A DNA stretch of 31,573 nucleotides, from NCBI GenBank assembly GCA_016218185.1, contig JACREP010000046.1, positions 1 through 31,573 on the forward strand, read 5' to 3'. Positions 10,099 to 15,765 of this stretch are shown piece after piece (position 1 is the first letter of the stretch; every line of letters starts with the position of its first letter). The translations under genes were made by a program, and so were the position numbers. Source of the stretch: Candidatus Gottesmanbacteria bacterium. Its GTDB lineage: Bacteria; Patescibacteriota; Microgenomatia; UBA10105; UBA927. Under the pieces are notes generated by a model. The model saw only the letters and a program-made list of their open reading frames with translations, did no database searches and was not told the origin of the DNA.

Positions 10099-11019
10099 AT
10101 GGCAGATTTAACGGTGACGTATTGCGGCGTGAAGTTTCCGAATCCCTTGGTGCTTCCGTCCGGTATCGCGCAGGAAATTCCGGCGGATCATGAGCGGGCA
10201 ATTAAAGCCGGAGCCGGGGGTATTACTACAAAATCATTAACCATTGAGTCGCGTGAGGGCAATCCACTCCCGCGGGTCGCGAAATATGAACAGGGGTTCC
10301 TCAATTCCGTGGGGCTCCGCGGGCCGGGAATAGAGAAAGGAAAGGTTTTGATTGAAGAATTTTTGAAAACCTCGCCGGTTCCCGTCATCGTGAGCGTTTT
10401 TGCAACAAGAGTAAAAGATTTTGAACGGTTTGCCGGGGAGCTTTGTCCGCTCAACCCGCCGCTTTTTGAGCTAAATCTTAGTTGCCCAAACGTTGATGAT
10501 ATGGGGAAGCCGTTGGGGTTGGGATGTGAGTCTTCCGCTGCCGCTGTCTCCGCGGTTAAAAAGATAGCCGGCAAGATACCAGTACTTGCGAAGCTTACTC
10601 CAAATGTCCCCAATATCGCGGAGGTTGCCCGCGCGTGCGAAGATGCGGGAGCCGACGGAATTGCCGCCATCAACACTGTCGGGCCCGGGATGCTCATAGA
10701 TATCACGCGAAGAAAGCCAATTTTGGGCGCAAAGCGCGGCGGAGTATCCGGACCAGCCATCAAACCCGTTGCTGTGCGCTGCGTGTATGATATTTATGAG
10801 GCAGTCAAGATACCGATTATCGGTATGGGCGGGGTGACCACATGGCAAGACGCCGTGGAAATGATGATGGCAGGAGCGACCCTCGTGGGGGTTGGCTCTG
10901 CTACGTACCTAAAAGGCTATGCGGTCTATGAGGAGATAAAGAAGGGTTTAGAGAAATACATGGACAAAGAAGGGCTAAAAAGCCTTAAACAACTTGTCGG
11001 CGTTGCACACGAACTATGA
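10099..11019 (+). CDS. pyrD: Dihydroorotate dehydrogenase, class 1 (1B-like)
   Basis: A 306-residue FMN-dependent TIM barrel that oxidises dihydroorotate to orotate. The class 1 active-site cysteine is Cys129 in ELNLSCPNVDDMGKPLG. The FMN/phosphate region reads GMGGVTTWQDAVEMMMAGA then VGVGSATY. Without a membrane helix it is cytosolic. Motifs fit class 1B, which normally pairs with the Fe-S/FAD subunit PyrK to use NAD+, yet no pyrK lies in the window. The physiological electron acceptor is therefore unknown (PyrK elsewhere, or fumarate or another acceptor). A purine-rich AGAAAGGGA upstream of ATG 10099 is a plausible ribosome binding site. It overlaps the next gene by 4 bp. Confidence 0.94.
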   Translation: MADLTVTYCGVKFPNPLVLPSGIAQEIPADHERAIKAGAGGITTKSLTIESREGNPLPRVAKYEQGFLNSVGLRGPGIEKGKVLIEEFLKTSPVPVIVSVFATRVKDFERFAGELCPLNPPLFELNLSCPNVDDMGKPLGLGCESSAAAVSAVKKIAGKIPVLAKLTPNVPNIAEVARACEDAGADGIAAINTVGPGMLIDITRRKPILGAKRGGVSGPAIKPVAVRCVYDIYEAVKIPIIGMGGVTTWQDAVEMMMAGATLVGVGSATYLKGYAVYEEIKKGLEKYMDKEGLKSLKQLVGVAHEL

Positions 11020-11609
11020 AATACAACATTGGTATTTTTGGATCGGCTGTGGAGGAGTCAAAAAAGATCATGGCAACAGCTCGACTGTTGGGAAAAATAT
11101 TGGGAAACCATGATCATTCAATCCGGCTTCTTTTTGGTGCGTGTCCAGGCGTGCCGTATGAAGTAGCCGCTGCGGCACAGGCAGCCAGTTCCGTCGAAAT
11201 CATAGGATTTTCTTCCGAAACATCGAGAGAAGCGCAGCTCAGCTATAGTCCGAAGGACAACCTGTCCATGTATACCAGTATTCGGTTCGTCCCGAAGGGT
11301 TTTGAATTTAGCGCCAATTCCGACGTCCGCAAAAAATACCGTAACGTGCTTTTAACCGCATCGGTTGATGCAGGCATCGTCGTTTCGGGACGATGGGGAA
11401 GCCTGAATGAGTTTACGGATCTGTATGATATGGGGAAAGTCATCGGCGTGTTGACCGGCACCGGCGGAGTTGCAGATGAACTTCCCTCCTTATCTAAAAA
11501 GATCCATAAACCCAGCAAGGCAGTAGTACTTTTTGACTCTTCACCGGAACAACTCGTAAAGCGCATTATTGAGGAACTAAAGCGTCGCACGTTGCCTAAG
11601 AGTTCGTAA
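11016..11609 (+). CDS. SLOG/LOG-like Rossmann protein (TIGR00725-type), function unknown
   Basis: A 197-residue protein with a Rossmann start NIGIFGSAVEESKK and a late segment SGRWGSLNEFTDLYDMGKVIGVL. This segment sits where LOG-family nucleotide phosphoribohydrolases have PGGxGTxxE, here degraded to SGRWGSLNE. Family resemblance is to the SLOG superfamily, members of which bind or hydrolyse nucleotides or act as nucleotide-derivative sensors. The glutamate of the GGGTxxE-like motif is retained, but the glycine pair is not. It overlaps pyrD by 4 bp (ATGA), so it is co-transcribed with pyrimidine genes. A job in nucleotide recycling or sensing is possible but not demonstrated by the sequence. 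Confidence 0.72.
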   Translation: MKYNIGIFGSAVEESKKIMATARLLGKILGNHDHSIRLLFGACPGVPYEVAAAAQAASSVEIIGFSSETSREAQLSYSPKDNLSMYTSIRFVPKGFEFSANSDVRKKYRNVLLTASVDAGIVVSGRWGSLNEFTDLYDMGKVIGVLTGTGGVADELPSLSKKIHKPSKAVVLFDSSPEQLVKRIIEELKRRTLPKSS

Positions 11610-11620
11610 AGAGGTAAAAT
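11592..11620 (+). promoter_or_regulatory. Internal promoter of the hicBA module
   Basis: TTGCCT (11592-11597), a 17-bp spacer and TAAAAT (11615-11620) form a good sigma70-type promoter inside the end of the SLOG gene. The predicted start is about 3 nt before ATG 11630, so the transcript would be practically leaderless. Confidence 0.7.
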
Positions 11621-11629
11621 GGGTTAGAT

Positions 11630-11905
11630 ATGCAAACGAACGTTCTTAACTATCGAATCATCCTCGAGCCAGATAAACGAACCGGCACAAATGAGGCCGG
11701 CTACGCTGCATATTGCCCGACGCTTGGATTGGCTGACGGAGGAGATACGATCGAAGAGGCAATTGCCAATATGAAAAAACTTATTGAATTTCACTTGGAG
11801 TGCTTAATAAAAGAAAAACAACCGTTGCCAGTAGATAGCGAAGAGGAAATTGTCGTAACGACAAAGGTGCACATACCAAAAGATCAAAACTTCTCGTTTG
11901 CATGA
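11630..11905 (+). CDS. hicB: HicB-family antitoxin
   Basis: A 91-residue HicB antitoxin with the partial RNase H fold. The strand-turn-helix pattern GYAAYCPTLGLADGGDTIEE followed by AIANMKKLIEFHLE is typical. It should bind and neutralise the neighbouring HicA RNase, and HicB proteins usually also repress their own promoter. The protein lacks an obvious additional C-terminal DNA-binding domain (short HicB form). It begins just after its own promoter and overlaps hicA by 4 bp. Antitoxin-first order is common for such short forms. The whole module interrupts the pyrimidine cluster between the SLOG gene and pyrF. Confidence 0.88.
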   Translation: MQTNVLNYRIILEPDKRTGTNEAGYAAYCPTLGLADGGDTIEEAIANMKKLIEFHLECLIKEKQPLPVDSEEEIVVTTKVHIPKDQNFSFA

Positions 11906-12129
11906 GCAAAACACCACGCGGAGTAAAGCCTGCGGATGTACTTCGAGCCTTGAAAAAAGAAGGGTTTGGTGTTGACCGCCAGACCGGAAGCCATGCGCGG
12001 CTCAAGCACCCCGATGGCCGCGCGACAAGCATCGCACTCCATCATAAGCCCATGTTCCACGGGACGCTTCGGAAAATTCTCAAGGAAGTAGACATATCTG
12101 TTGAAAAGTTTCAGAAGCTGCTCAAATAG
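11902..12129 (+). CDS. hicA: HicA-family mRNA interferase toxin
   Basis: A 75-residue HicA toxin with a double-stranded RNA-binding-like fold. Family features are VLRALKKEGFGVDRQTGSHA, where the His of the GSHARLKHPDG motif is the likely catalytic residue, and the C-terminal GTLRKILKEVDISVEKF. HicA proteins cleave mRNA when free of HicB. The length (60-80 residues) and the overlap with hicB fit a normal two-gene module. No inactivating change is visible. The basic residues around the catalytic His are intact, so it is probably a live toxin. Confidence 0.9.
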   Translation: MSKTPRGVKPADVLRALKKEGFGVDRQTGSHARLKHPDGRATSIALHHKPMFHGTLRKILKEVDISVEKFQKLLK

Positions 12130-12138
12130 GAGAGTTTT

Positions 12139-12990
12139 ATGACGTTCTACCAAAAACTTAATGCGATTGTCCAAAAACAAAACTCGCTCGTGTGTGTGGG
12201 GTTGGATAGTGATATACAGAAAATCCCCAAGCATATACGCGTTGGAGAACACCCCCAAACAACCTTTAATAAGACGATTATCGACGCGACCCACGATCTG
12301 GTGTGTGCCTACAAGCCGAATGCGGCATTTTATGAAGCGCGCGGCAAAGCAGGGATTGAGGCGCTCAAAATGACCTGTGACTACCTGCGGGAGAAATATC
12401 CGGAAATAGTGCTTATTCTTGACGCGAAGAGGGCAGACATCGGAAGCACCAATGAAGGGTATGTGCAATTTGCTTTTGATTACCTGGGCGCTGACGCCAT
12501 CACCCTGCATCCTTACTTAGGGAAGGATGCGATACTTCCATTCCTTGAGCGGAAAGAGAAGGGGAGTTTTATTCTTTGCCGGACAAGTAACCCCGGCGCC
12601 GGCGAACTTCAAGACCTCACAGTAGTGAGGTCGCAGTCCTCCGAAGCGGGAGCGTTGGAGGGCAAGTCACTTTATCAAATAGTTGCCCAGAATGTTGTTA
12701 AAGACTGGAATTACAATGCGAACTGCGGTCTGGTGGTCGGCGCTACCTACCCTAGCGAACTTGAAATTGTACGACGTATTGTGGGTGATATGCCAATTCT
12801 TATTCCCGGCATCGGTGCGCAAGGCGGCGATGTGGAAAAGACGGTGAAAGCCGGTGTTGACAGTCAAGGCAAAAACGCTATTATCAACGCATCCCGTAGT
12901 ATCATTTTTGCCTCAAACGGCGAAGATTTTGCACAAATTGCGCGCAAAGAAGCGATGAAATTGCGAGATGAGATAAACAAATACCGTTAA
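12139..12990 (+). CDS. pyrF: Orotidine 5'-phosphate decarboxylase (type 2, long form)
   Basis: A 283-residue OMP decarboxylase, the last step to UMP. The active site DAKRADIG spans residues 95-102 (Lys97 and Asp100 catalytic), followed by STNEGYVQFAFDYLGADAIT. LVCVGLDSD, SFILCRTSNPGAG and GLVVGATYPSELE are also characteristic of the long type 2 subgroup. Good ribosome-binding sequence AGGAGAG precedes ATG 12139. After LQDL there is an extra stretch of roughly seven residues relative to relatives I remember. It is encoded by a perfect 8-bp inverted repeat and a second imperfect one (12613-12661). The reading frame is kept and the insertion lies in a surface loop region, so the enzyme is likely active. 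Confidence 0.95.
   Translation: MTFYQKLNAIVQKQNSLVCVGLDSDIQKIPKHIRVGEHPQTTFNKTIIDATHDLVCAYKPNAAFYEARGKAGIEALKMTCDYLREKYPEIVLILDAKRADIGSTNEGYVQFAFDYLGADAITLHPYLGKDAILPFLERKEKGSFILCRTSNPGAGELQDLTVVRSQSSEAGALEGKSLYQIVAQNVVKDWNYNANCGLVVGATYPSELEIVRRIVGDMPILIPGIGAQGGDVEKTVKAGVDSQGKNAIINASRSIIFASNGEDFAQIARKEAMKLRDEINKYR
12613..12661 (+). repeat. Palindromic insert within pyrF
   Basis: GACCTCAC (12613-12620) and GTGAGGTC (12625-12632) form a perfect inverted repeat with a 4-nt loop. Immediately after, CCTCC (12638-12642) and GGAGG (12657-12661) form another. The TCCTCCGA-GCG core resembles the left half of the palindromic insert in purC. The stretch codes for a short extra loop in frame. Confidence 0.55.
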
Positions 12991-12996
12991 CGTGTT

Positions 12997-13623
12997 ATGG
13001 AAGACGTTGTAACAATTCTTAAAAAAATTGGTGCGGTGATGACAGATAGTCATTTTGTGTACACGTCGGGTAAGCACGGGAGCGTGTATATCAATAAGGA
13101 TGCGCTGTACCCGCATACGATCGAGGCTTCAAAAGTGGGAAAGCTATTTGCGGAAAAATTTAAGAACGAACCTATCGATGCTATTGCGGCACCGGCATTG
13201 GGAGGCATTGTTCTTTCCCAGTGGACTGCGCATCATCTGTCGGAAATGAACGGCAAGGATGTATTGGGGCTGTATACCGAAAAAATGGAAGACGGGAGTC
13301 AGGTATTCCGCAGGGGGTATGACAAGCTGATTGCTGGCAAGAACGTATTGGTCATAGAAGATTTGACGACTACCGGCGGATCGGTCAAAAAGGTGGTTGA
13401 TGCGGTACGTGCCATCGGAGGCACAGTGATAGCAGTGTGCGTTATGGTTAACCGTGATCCCAAAAACGTGAACAGCGACACCGTCGGCGCGCCATTTTCT
13501 GCACTCGGGGTACTGCAGGCATCCGCGGTAGATGCAGCAGATTGCCAGCTTTGCAAAAAAGGCGTACCCATCAACACGAGTGTCGGCCACGGAAAGAAAT
13601 TTTTGGAAGAAAAGGGCAGTTGA
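12997..13623 (+). CDS. pyrE: Orotate phosphoribosyltransferase
   Basis: A 208-residue type I phosphoribosyltransferase that joins orotate and PRPP into OMP. The PRPP-binding motif is VLVIEDLTTTGGSVKKVVDA. The catalytic-loop region has GLYTEKMEDG, and the N-terminal hood contains HFVYTSGKHGSVYINKDALY. The C-terminus has a pair of cysteines (DCQLCKKG), a feature seen in the longer OPRT-like proteins. It begins 6 bp after pyrF and is the last de novo gene of the cluster. The next promoter starts 4 bases before the end of its stop codon. Confidence 0.93.
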   Translation: MEDVVTILKKIGAVMTDSHFVYTSGKHGSVYINKDALYPHTIEASKVGKLFAEKFKNEPIDAIAAPALGGIVLSQWTAHHLSEMNGKDVLGLYTEKMEDGSQVFRRGYDKLIAGKNVLVIEDLTTTGGSVKKVVDAVRAIGGTVIAVCVMVNRDPKNVNSDTVGAPFSALGVLQASAVDAADCQLCKKGVPINTSVGHGKKFLEEKGS

Positions 13624-13648
13624 CAGCGTTCATTTCACGGTGTACGTT
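13620..13648 (+). promoter_or_regulatory. Candidate promoter for the coiled-coil gene and upp
   Basis: TTGACA (13620-13625) overlaps the pyrE stop. TACGTT (13643-13648) lies 17 bp later, about 10 bp before ATG 13658. The -35 is consensus and the -10 is moderate. Confidence 0.55.
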
Positions 13649-13657
13649 TAGTAAACT

Positions 13658-13939
13658 ATGATAACGGATGCGGATATCAAAAAACTCAGGAAAGTCTTTG
13701 TCACGAAAGGTGACCTTCAGGCAATGGAGGAGCGACAGGATCGAAAATACGCCACGAAGGATGGAGTAAGGGAAGATATTCGAAATCTTAAGGAAGACCT
13801 TCTTGATGCAATGAAAAAGCAAAAGGAAGAAATTATTGAATCGGTTGCCGAGGTGATACGTGATGGCATTAATCCGATCCTCGATGATCACGAAGGGCGC
13901 ATAGCAAAATTAGAGAAACGCATGCCTGCAATTGCGTAA
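13658..13939 (+). CDS. Small coiled-coil protein of unknown function
   Basis: A 93-residue, highly charged protein predicted to be almost wholly helical. It starts MITDADIKKLRKVFVTKGDL and has heptad-like patterns in EDIRNLKEDLLDAMKKQKEE and in the end segment HEGRIAKLEKRM. There is no signal peptide, membrane segment or known catalytic motif. Small coiled coils of this kind with TKxDL repeats are common in CPR genomes and in some phages, where they are annotated only as hypothetical. It sits between pyrE and upp with its own likely promoter. I assign no function. A structural or oligomerising role is the most that can be said. Confidence 0.7.
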   Translation: MITDADIKKLRKVFVTKGDLQAMEERQDRKYATKDGVREDIRNLKEDLLDAMKKQKEEIIESVAEVIRDGINPILDDHEGRIAKLEKRMPAIA

Positions 13940-13945
13940 TATAAT
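13940..13945 (+). promoter_or_regulatory. -10 element directly upstream of upp
   Basis: A consensus TATAAT at 13940-13945 spans the end of the coiled-coil gene (stop TAA 13937-13939) and lies 8 bp before ATG 13954. No convincing -35 is seen at 17 bp. The spacing suggests a leaderless upp transcript. Confidence 0.5.
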
Positions 13946-13953
13946 CACCGTGT

Positions 13954-14583
13954 ATGACCTCAACGGCCATTACTGTTGTTACCCATCCACTCATTAATCA
14001 TTCCTTAACCATTCTTCGCGATAAAAGTACGCAAACGGAGGAATTCCGGCGGCATGCGGATGTGGTGTCAAAGGTGCTTTTGATTGAGGCAACGAAGCAC
14101 ATGCTTCTCAGGGAGAAAAAGATCGAGACCCCGCTGGCCCCTTTTGCCGGTAAAAAACTTAAAGACGATGTTATCGTCGTTCCGGTTCTGCGTGCAGGTT
14201 TGGCCATGCTTATCGCCCTTCGAGACTTGTTGCCCGCTGTATTGGTGGGTTTTATAGGACTTGAACGCGATGAGAAAACGGCAATCGCACGGGCCTATTA
14301 TGAAAAAATACCAAAAATATTTTCCACACATATAGTCCTCGTCATTGATCCTATGTTGGCAACGGGAGGTTCGATGGACGATACGCTTAAAGCGGTCAAA
14401 GGCAAGGGCGCCAAACGGATCGTTGCCGTTTCTATTGTTTCCGCGCCGGAAGGGATTAAACGGGTTACCGAGAAACATCCAGATGTCCCTATTGTCACTG
14501 CTGCCATTGACAGTCACCTCAATGACCGCGCCTACATCGTCCCGGGCCTGGGCGACTTCGGCGACCGATATTTTGGTACATAA
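13954..14583 (+). CDS. upp: Uracil phosphoribosyltransferase
   Basis: A 209-residue UPRT that salvages uracil with PRPP to give UMP. Signatures are PVLRAGLAMLIALRDLLP, the PRPP loop VLVIDPMLATGGSMDDTLKA, and the C-terminal uracil-binding segment IVPGLGDFGDRYFGT. Length is normal. It follows the pyrimidine cluster and gives the cell a salvage route beside the de novo one. A -10 box lies just upstream, so it may be transcribed on its own. It converges with the minus-strand PaaX/Cas2-like gene; no clear terminator on the plus strand is visible in the 101-bp gap, which instead contains one of the two palindromes. Confidence 0.96.
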   Translation: MTSTAITVVTHPLINHSLTILRDKSTQTEEFRRHADVVSKVLLIEATKHMLLREKKIETPLAPFAGKKLKDDVIVVPVLRAGLAMLIALRDLLPAVLVGFIGLERDEKTAIARAYYEKIPKIFSTHIVLVIDPMLATGGSMDDTLKAVKGKGAKRIVAVSIVSAPEGIKRVTEKHPDVPIVTAAIDSHLNDRAYIVPGLGDFGDRYFGT

Positions 14584-14650
14584 ATATCGTCATATAAAAC
14601 TTCCTCAAAGTTATTTGTTAAGTAAAACCAAGTTTAGCGAATAAGAGTGG

Positions 14651-14699
14651 AAAAAATCTACGACAAATTCATCAGCGGCCGCTGTCAAATTTGTAGTAG
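14651..14699 (-). terminator. Possible intrinsic terminator formed by palindrome A
   Basis: Read on the minus strand, the 42-bp palindrome is followed at once by TTTTTT. The stem is long with a GC-rich apex, which is unlike a compact terminator, but hairpin plus T-tract is the right form. The alternative is a protein-binding or mobile-element end. Confidence 0.45.
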
Positions 14700-14701
14700 C
14701 T
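14656..14701 (+). repeat. Palindrome A at the 3' end of the PaaX/Cas2-like gene
   Basis: An imperfect palindrome centred between 14678 and 14679. The left arm begins ATCTACGACAAATTCATC, the core is AGCGGCCGCT and the right arm ends AATTTGTAGTAG. Over 14658-14699, 17 of 21 positions pair. It contains the stop codon and the last codons of the minus-strand gene. On the minus strand it is followed by six T residues (14651-14656), so it could also act as that gene's terminator. Its left arm matches palindrome B's right arm (reverse complement) at 22 of 23 bases. Confidence 0.88.
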
Positions 14702-15491
14702 GAAGCTTCGGAAGTATGAGTTGATATGCTTTGTCACCGTTCCACCACCGGGGAAGAAGCTCAAAAGGCAGTTGAGGGTCATCTTTGAGAATGGTGAGAA
14801 ATGCAATGAGCATCCAATGGTCGAGGTGTTCGGATCGTTTGGTTTCTTTGATCCATTCGGTATAACGATCGTTGAGTATGTCCAGCCGCCACACGCGAGC
14901 AACGAGGCTGCGGAGATCTTCTTCGCCGATGGACGCATCGCTTCCCATGTCAGATACAATGATGGTGCCGACTAAACGGTGTTCGTGAATAAATGTACGC
15001 AGGGTGTCAATAGGATTGTACGGCGTAATCCATACAGAGTATTGAAGCTTTGCGGCGCCGATAGTGCGAATGAAATCCCGAAGTGCATCGCGTTCCTTAT
15101 GCTGTTTCTCCGGTATATCGTACGTAATTATGTGCATACGGGCATCCCATACGCGCTTTTCGTCATAAACTGGGATAATTTTCGAAAGTCGGCGTCTGCC
15201 TTCCAGGGTAATTTCCGGAAGTGCATGGCGCCTGCGCACTGCTGGTGCAAGAAGTTTGCGGCGGCGCGCATGAGTGATGGCGCGCATGATCGTTTCGTAG
15301 TTCCATTGTGATAGAAATCGGTCAGCGGCAAGCTTTGCTCGGAACGCTACTGCATGGGGAGATTGAGGAAGTCCGAGTGTTGCCACATAAACTGCGATCC
15401 AAAGTGATAGATCGACAACCGTTGAAAATATTTGCGTACCCAGTGGATCTGTGGGAACGACCCACTGGGTTCCGGACGTTTTGGTTCCCAT
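14685..15491 (-). CDS. PaaX-like regulator with Cas2-like domain
   Basis: A 268-residue protein on the opposite strand to all neighbours. Residues 45-105 look like a winged helix (FLSQWNYETIMRAITHARRR, then LPEITLEGRRRL). Residues 117-182 are Cas2-like: MHIITYDIPEKQ with Asp125 on the first strand, LRDFIRTIGAAKLQYSVW following. Residues 195-262 match the PaaX C-terminal region (LPFELLPRWWNGDKAYQLI). PaaX proteins are GntR-like repressors whose central domain has the Cas2 ferredoxin fold. No cas1 or CRISPR array is nearby, so adaptation nuclease activity is unlikely. The start at ATG 15491 lies 8 bp after a -10 box. The gene is bracketed by two related palindromes, one over its promoter and one over its stop, and stands between the pyrimidine and purine clusters. 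Autorepression, control of purF, or a role in moving the palindromes are all possible. Confidence 0.78.
   Translation of the reverse strand: MGTKTSGTQWVVPTDPLGTQIFSTVVDLSLWIAVYVATLGLPQSPHAVAFRAKLAADRFLSQWNYETIMRAITHARRRKLLAPAVRRRHALPEITLEGRRRLSKIIPVYDEKRVWDARMHIITYDIPEKQHKERDALRDFIRTIGAAKLQYSVWITPYNPIDTLRTFIHEHRLVGTIIVSDMGSDASIGEEDLRSLVARVWRLDILNDRYTEWIKETKRSEHLDHWMLIAFLTILKDDPQLPFELLPRWWNGDKAYQLILPKLQLLQI
15438..15470 (-). repeat. Inverted repeat in the first codons of the PaaX/Cas2-like gene
   Basis: ACCCAGTGG (15438-15446) and CCACTGGGT (15462-15470) are exact inverted copies. A nested pair GTGGG/CCCAC (15451-15455, 15461-15465) allows an alternative fold. It covers about codons 8-18 and could form an mRNA hairpin or be an internal operator. 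Confidence 0.55.
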
Positions 15492-15499
15492 ATGCGTTT

Positions 15500-15528
15500 A
15501 CTATAACAAAAATGTGAATCTACGACAA
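15500..15528 (-). promoter_or_regulatory. Promoter of the PaaX/Cas2-like gene, overlapping palindrome B
   Basis: On the minus strand TTGTCG (15528-15523), a 17-bp spacer and TATAGT (15505-15500) precede ATG 15491 by 8 bp. The -35 box is part of the repeat arm ATTTGTCGTAGAT. A protein bound to the palindrome would cover this promoter. Confidence 0.65.
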
Positions 15529-15563
15529 ATAGAACAACGGCCGCAGATGAATTTGTCGTAGAT
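15518..15563 (+). repeat. Palindrome B between the PaaX/Cas2-like gene and purF
   Basis: A 46-bp imperfect palindrome with perfect 13-bp outer arms, ATCTACGACAAAT (15518-15530) and ATTTGTCGTAGAT (15551-15563). A CGGCCG core is centred between 15540 and 15541. It is an inverted copy of palindrome A. One arm holds the -35 box of the divergent gene; the other ends 14 bp before the purF -35. Confidence 0.9.
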
Positions 15564-15577
15564 ATAAAAGTGATGTA

Positions 15578-15607
15578 TTGACAGCGGTTTGCATTGTAGG
15601 GTATGCT
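15578..15607 (+). promoter_or_regulatory. Promoter of the purine operon
   Basis: TTGACA (15578-15583), an 18-bp spacer and TATGCT (15602-15607). Predicted transcription start is near 15614, leaving an untranslated leader of about 150 nt before purF, unlike the very short leaders elsewhere in the window. Confidence 0.75.
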
Positions 15608-15619
15608 CCAGAAGGAATA

Positions 15620-15660
15620 CGGTAATGCCCTTTGTTGCGATGAGGGAGTGCCGTTTTTTT
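15620..15660 (+). terminator. Attenuator-like hairpin in the purF leader
   Basis: CGGTAATGCCCT (15620-15631) pairs with AGGGAGTGCCG (15643-15653) with one mismatch and one bulge, and seven T residues follow (15654-15660). This is an intrinsic terminator placed about 6 nt into the transcript. A second hairpin, AAACCAA/TTGGTTT (15675-15681, 15688-15694), follows. I see no conserved purine-riboswitch core. Confidence 0.65.
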
Positions 15661-15765
15661 ATTGCCTCTTTTTAAAACCAAGGTGTATTGGTTTGCGGTT
15701 AAAGCCAGAATCGTTACCTTTTAGTATTGATTGTAATATCTGGTTTACGCAGTTTATTTGGCAAT

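Noticed and set aside
10188..10763. Long open frames on the strand opposite pyrD, purL, purM and others
   Set aside because: They lie antisense to well-conserved enzymes, have no ribosome-binding or promoter support and no recognisable domains.
14685..15491. A true CRISPR Cas2 and CRISPR adaptation locus
   Set aside because: The Cas2-like fold is embedded between a winged helix and a PaaX-type C-terminal region. There is no cas1, no other cas gene and no repeat-spacer array; two palindromes at the gene ends are not an array.
14641..15577. Target-site duplication around the palindrome-bracketed unit
   Set aside because: The sequences just outside (GAGTGGAAAAA on the left, ATAAAAGTG on the right) do not form a convincing direct repeat, so insertion cannot be claimed from this alone.
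15727..15765. PurF start at TTG 15727
   Set aside because: The 13 extra residues are not family-like and ATG 15766 directly precedes a normal propeptide-length N-terminus.
15614..15765. A known purine or PRPP riboswitch before purF
   Set aside because: I could not find the conserved core of a known class; only hairpins and a T-tract are supportable.
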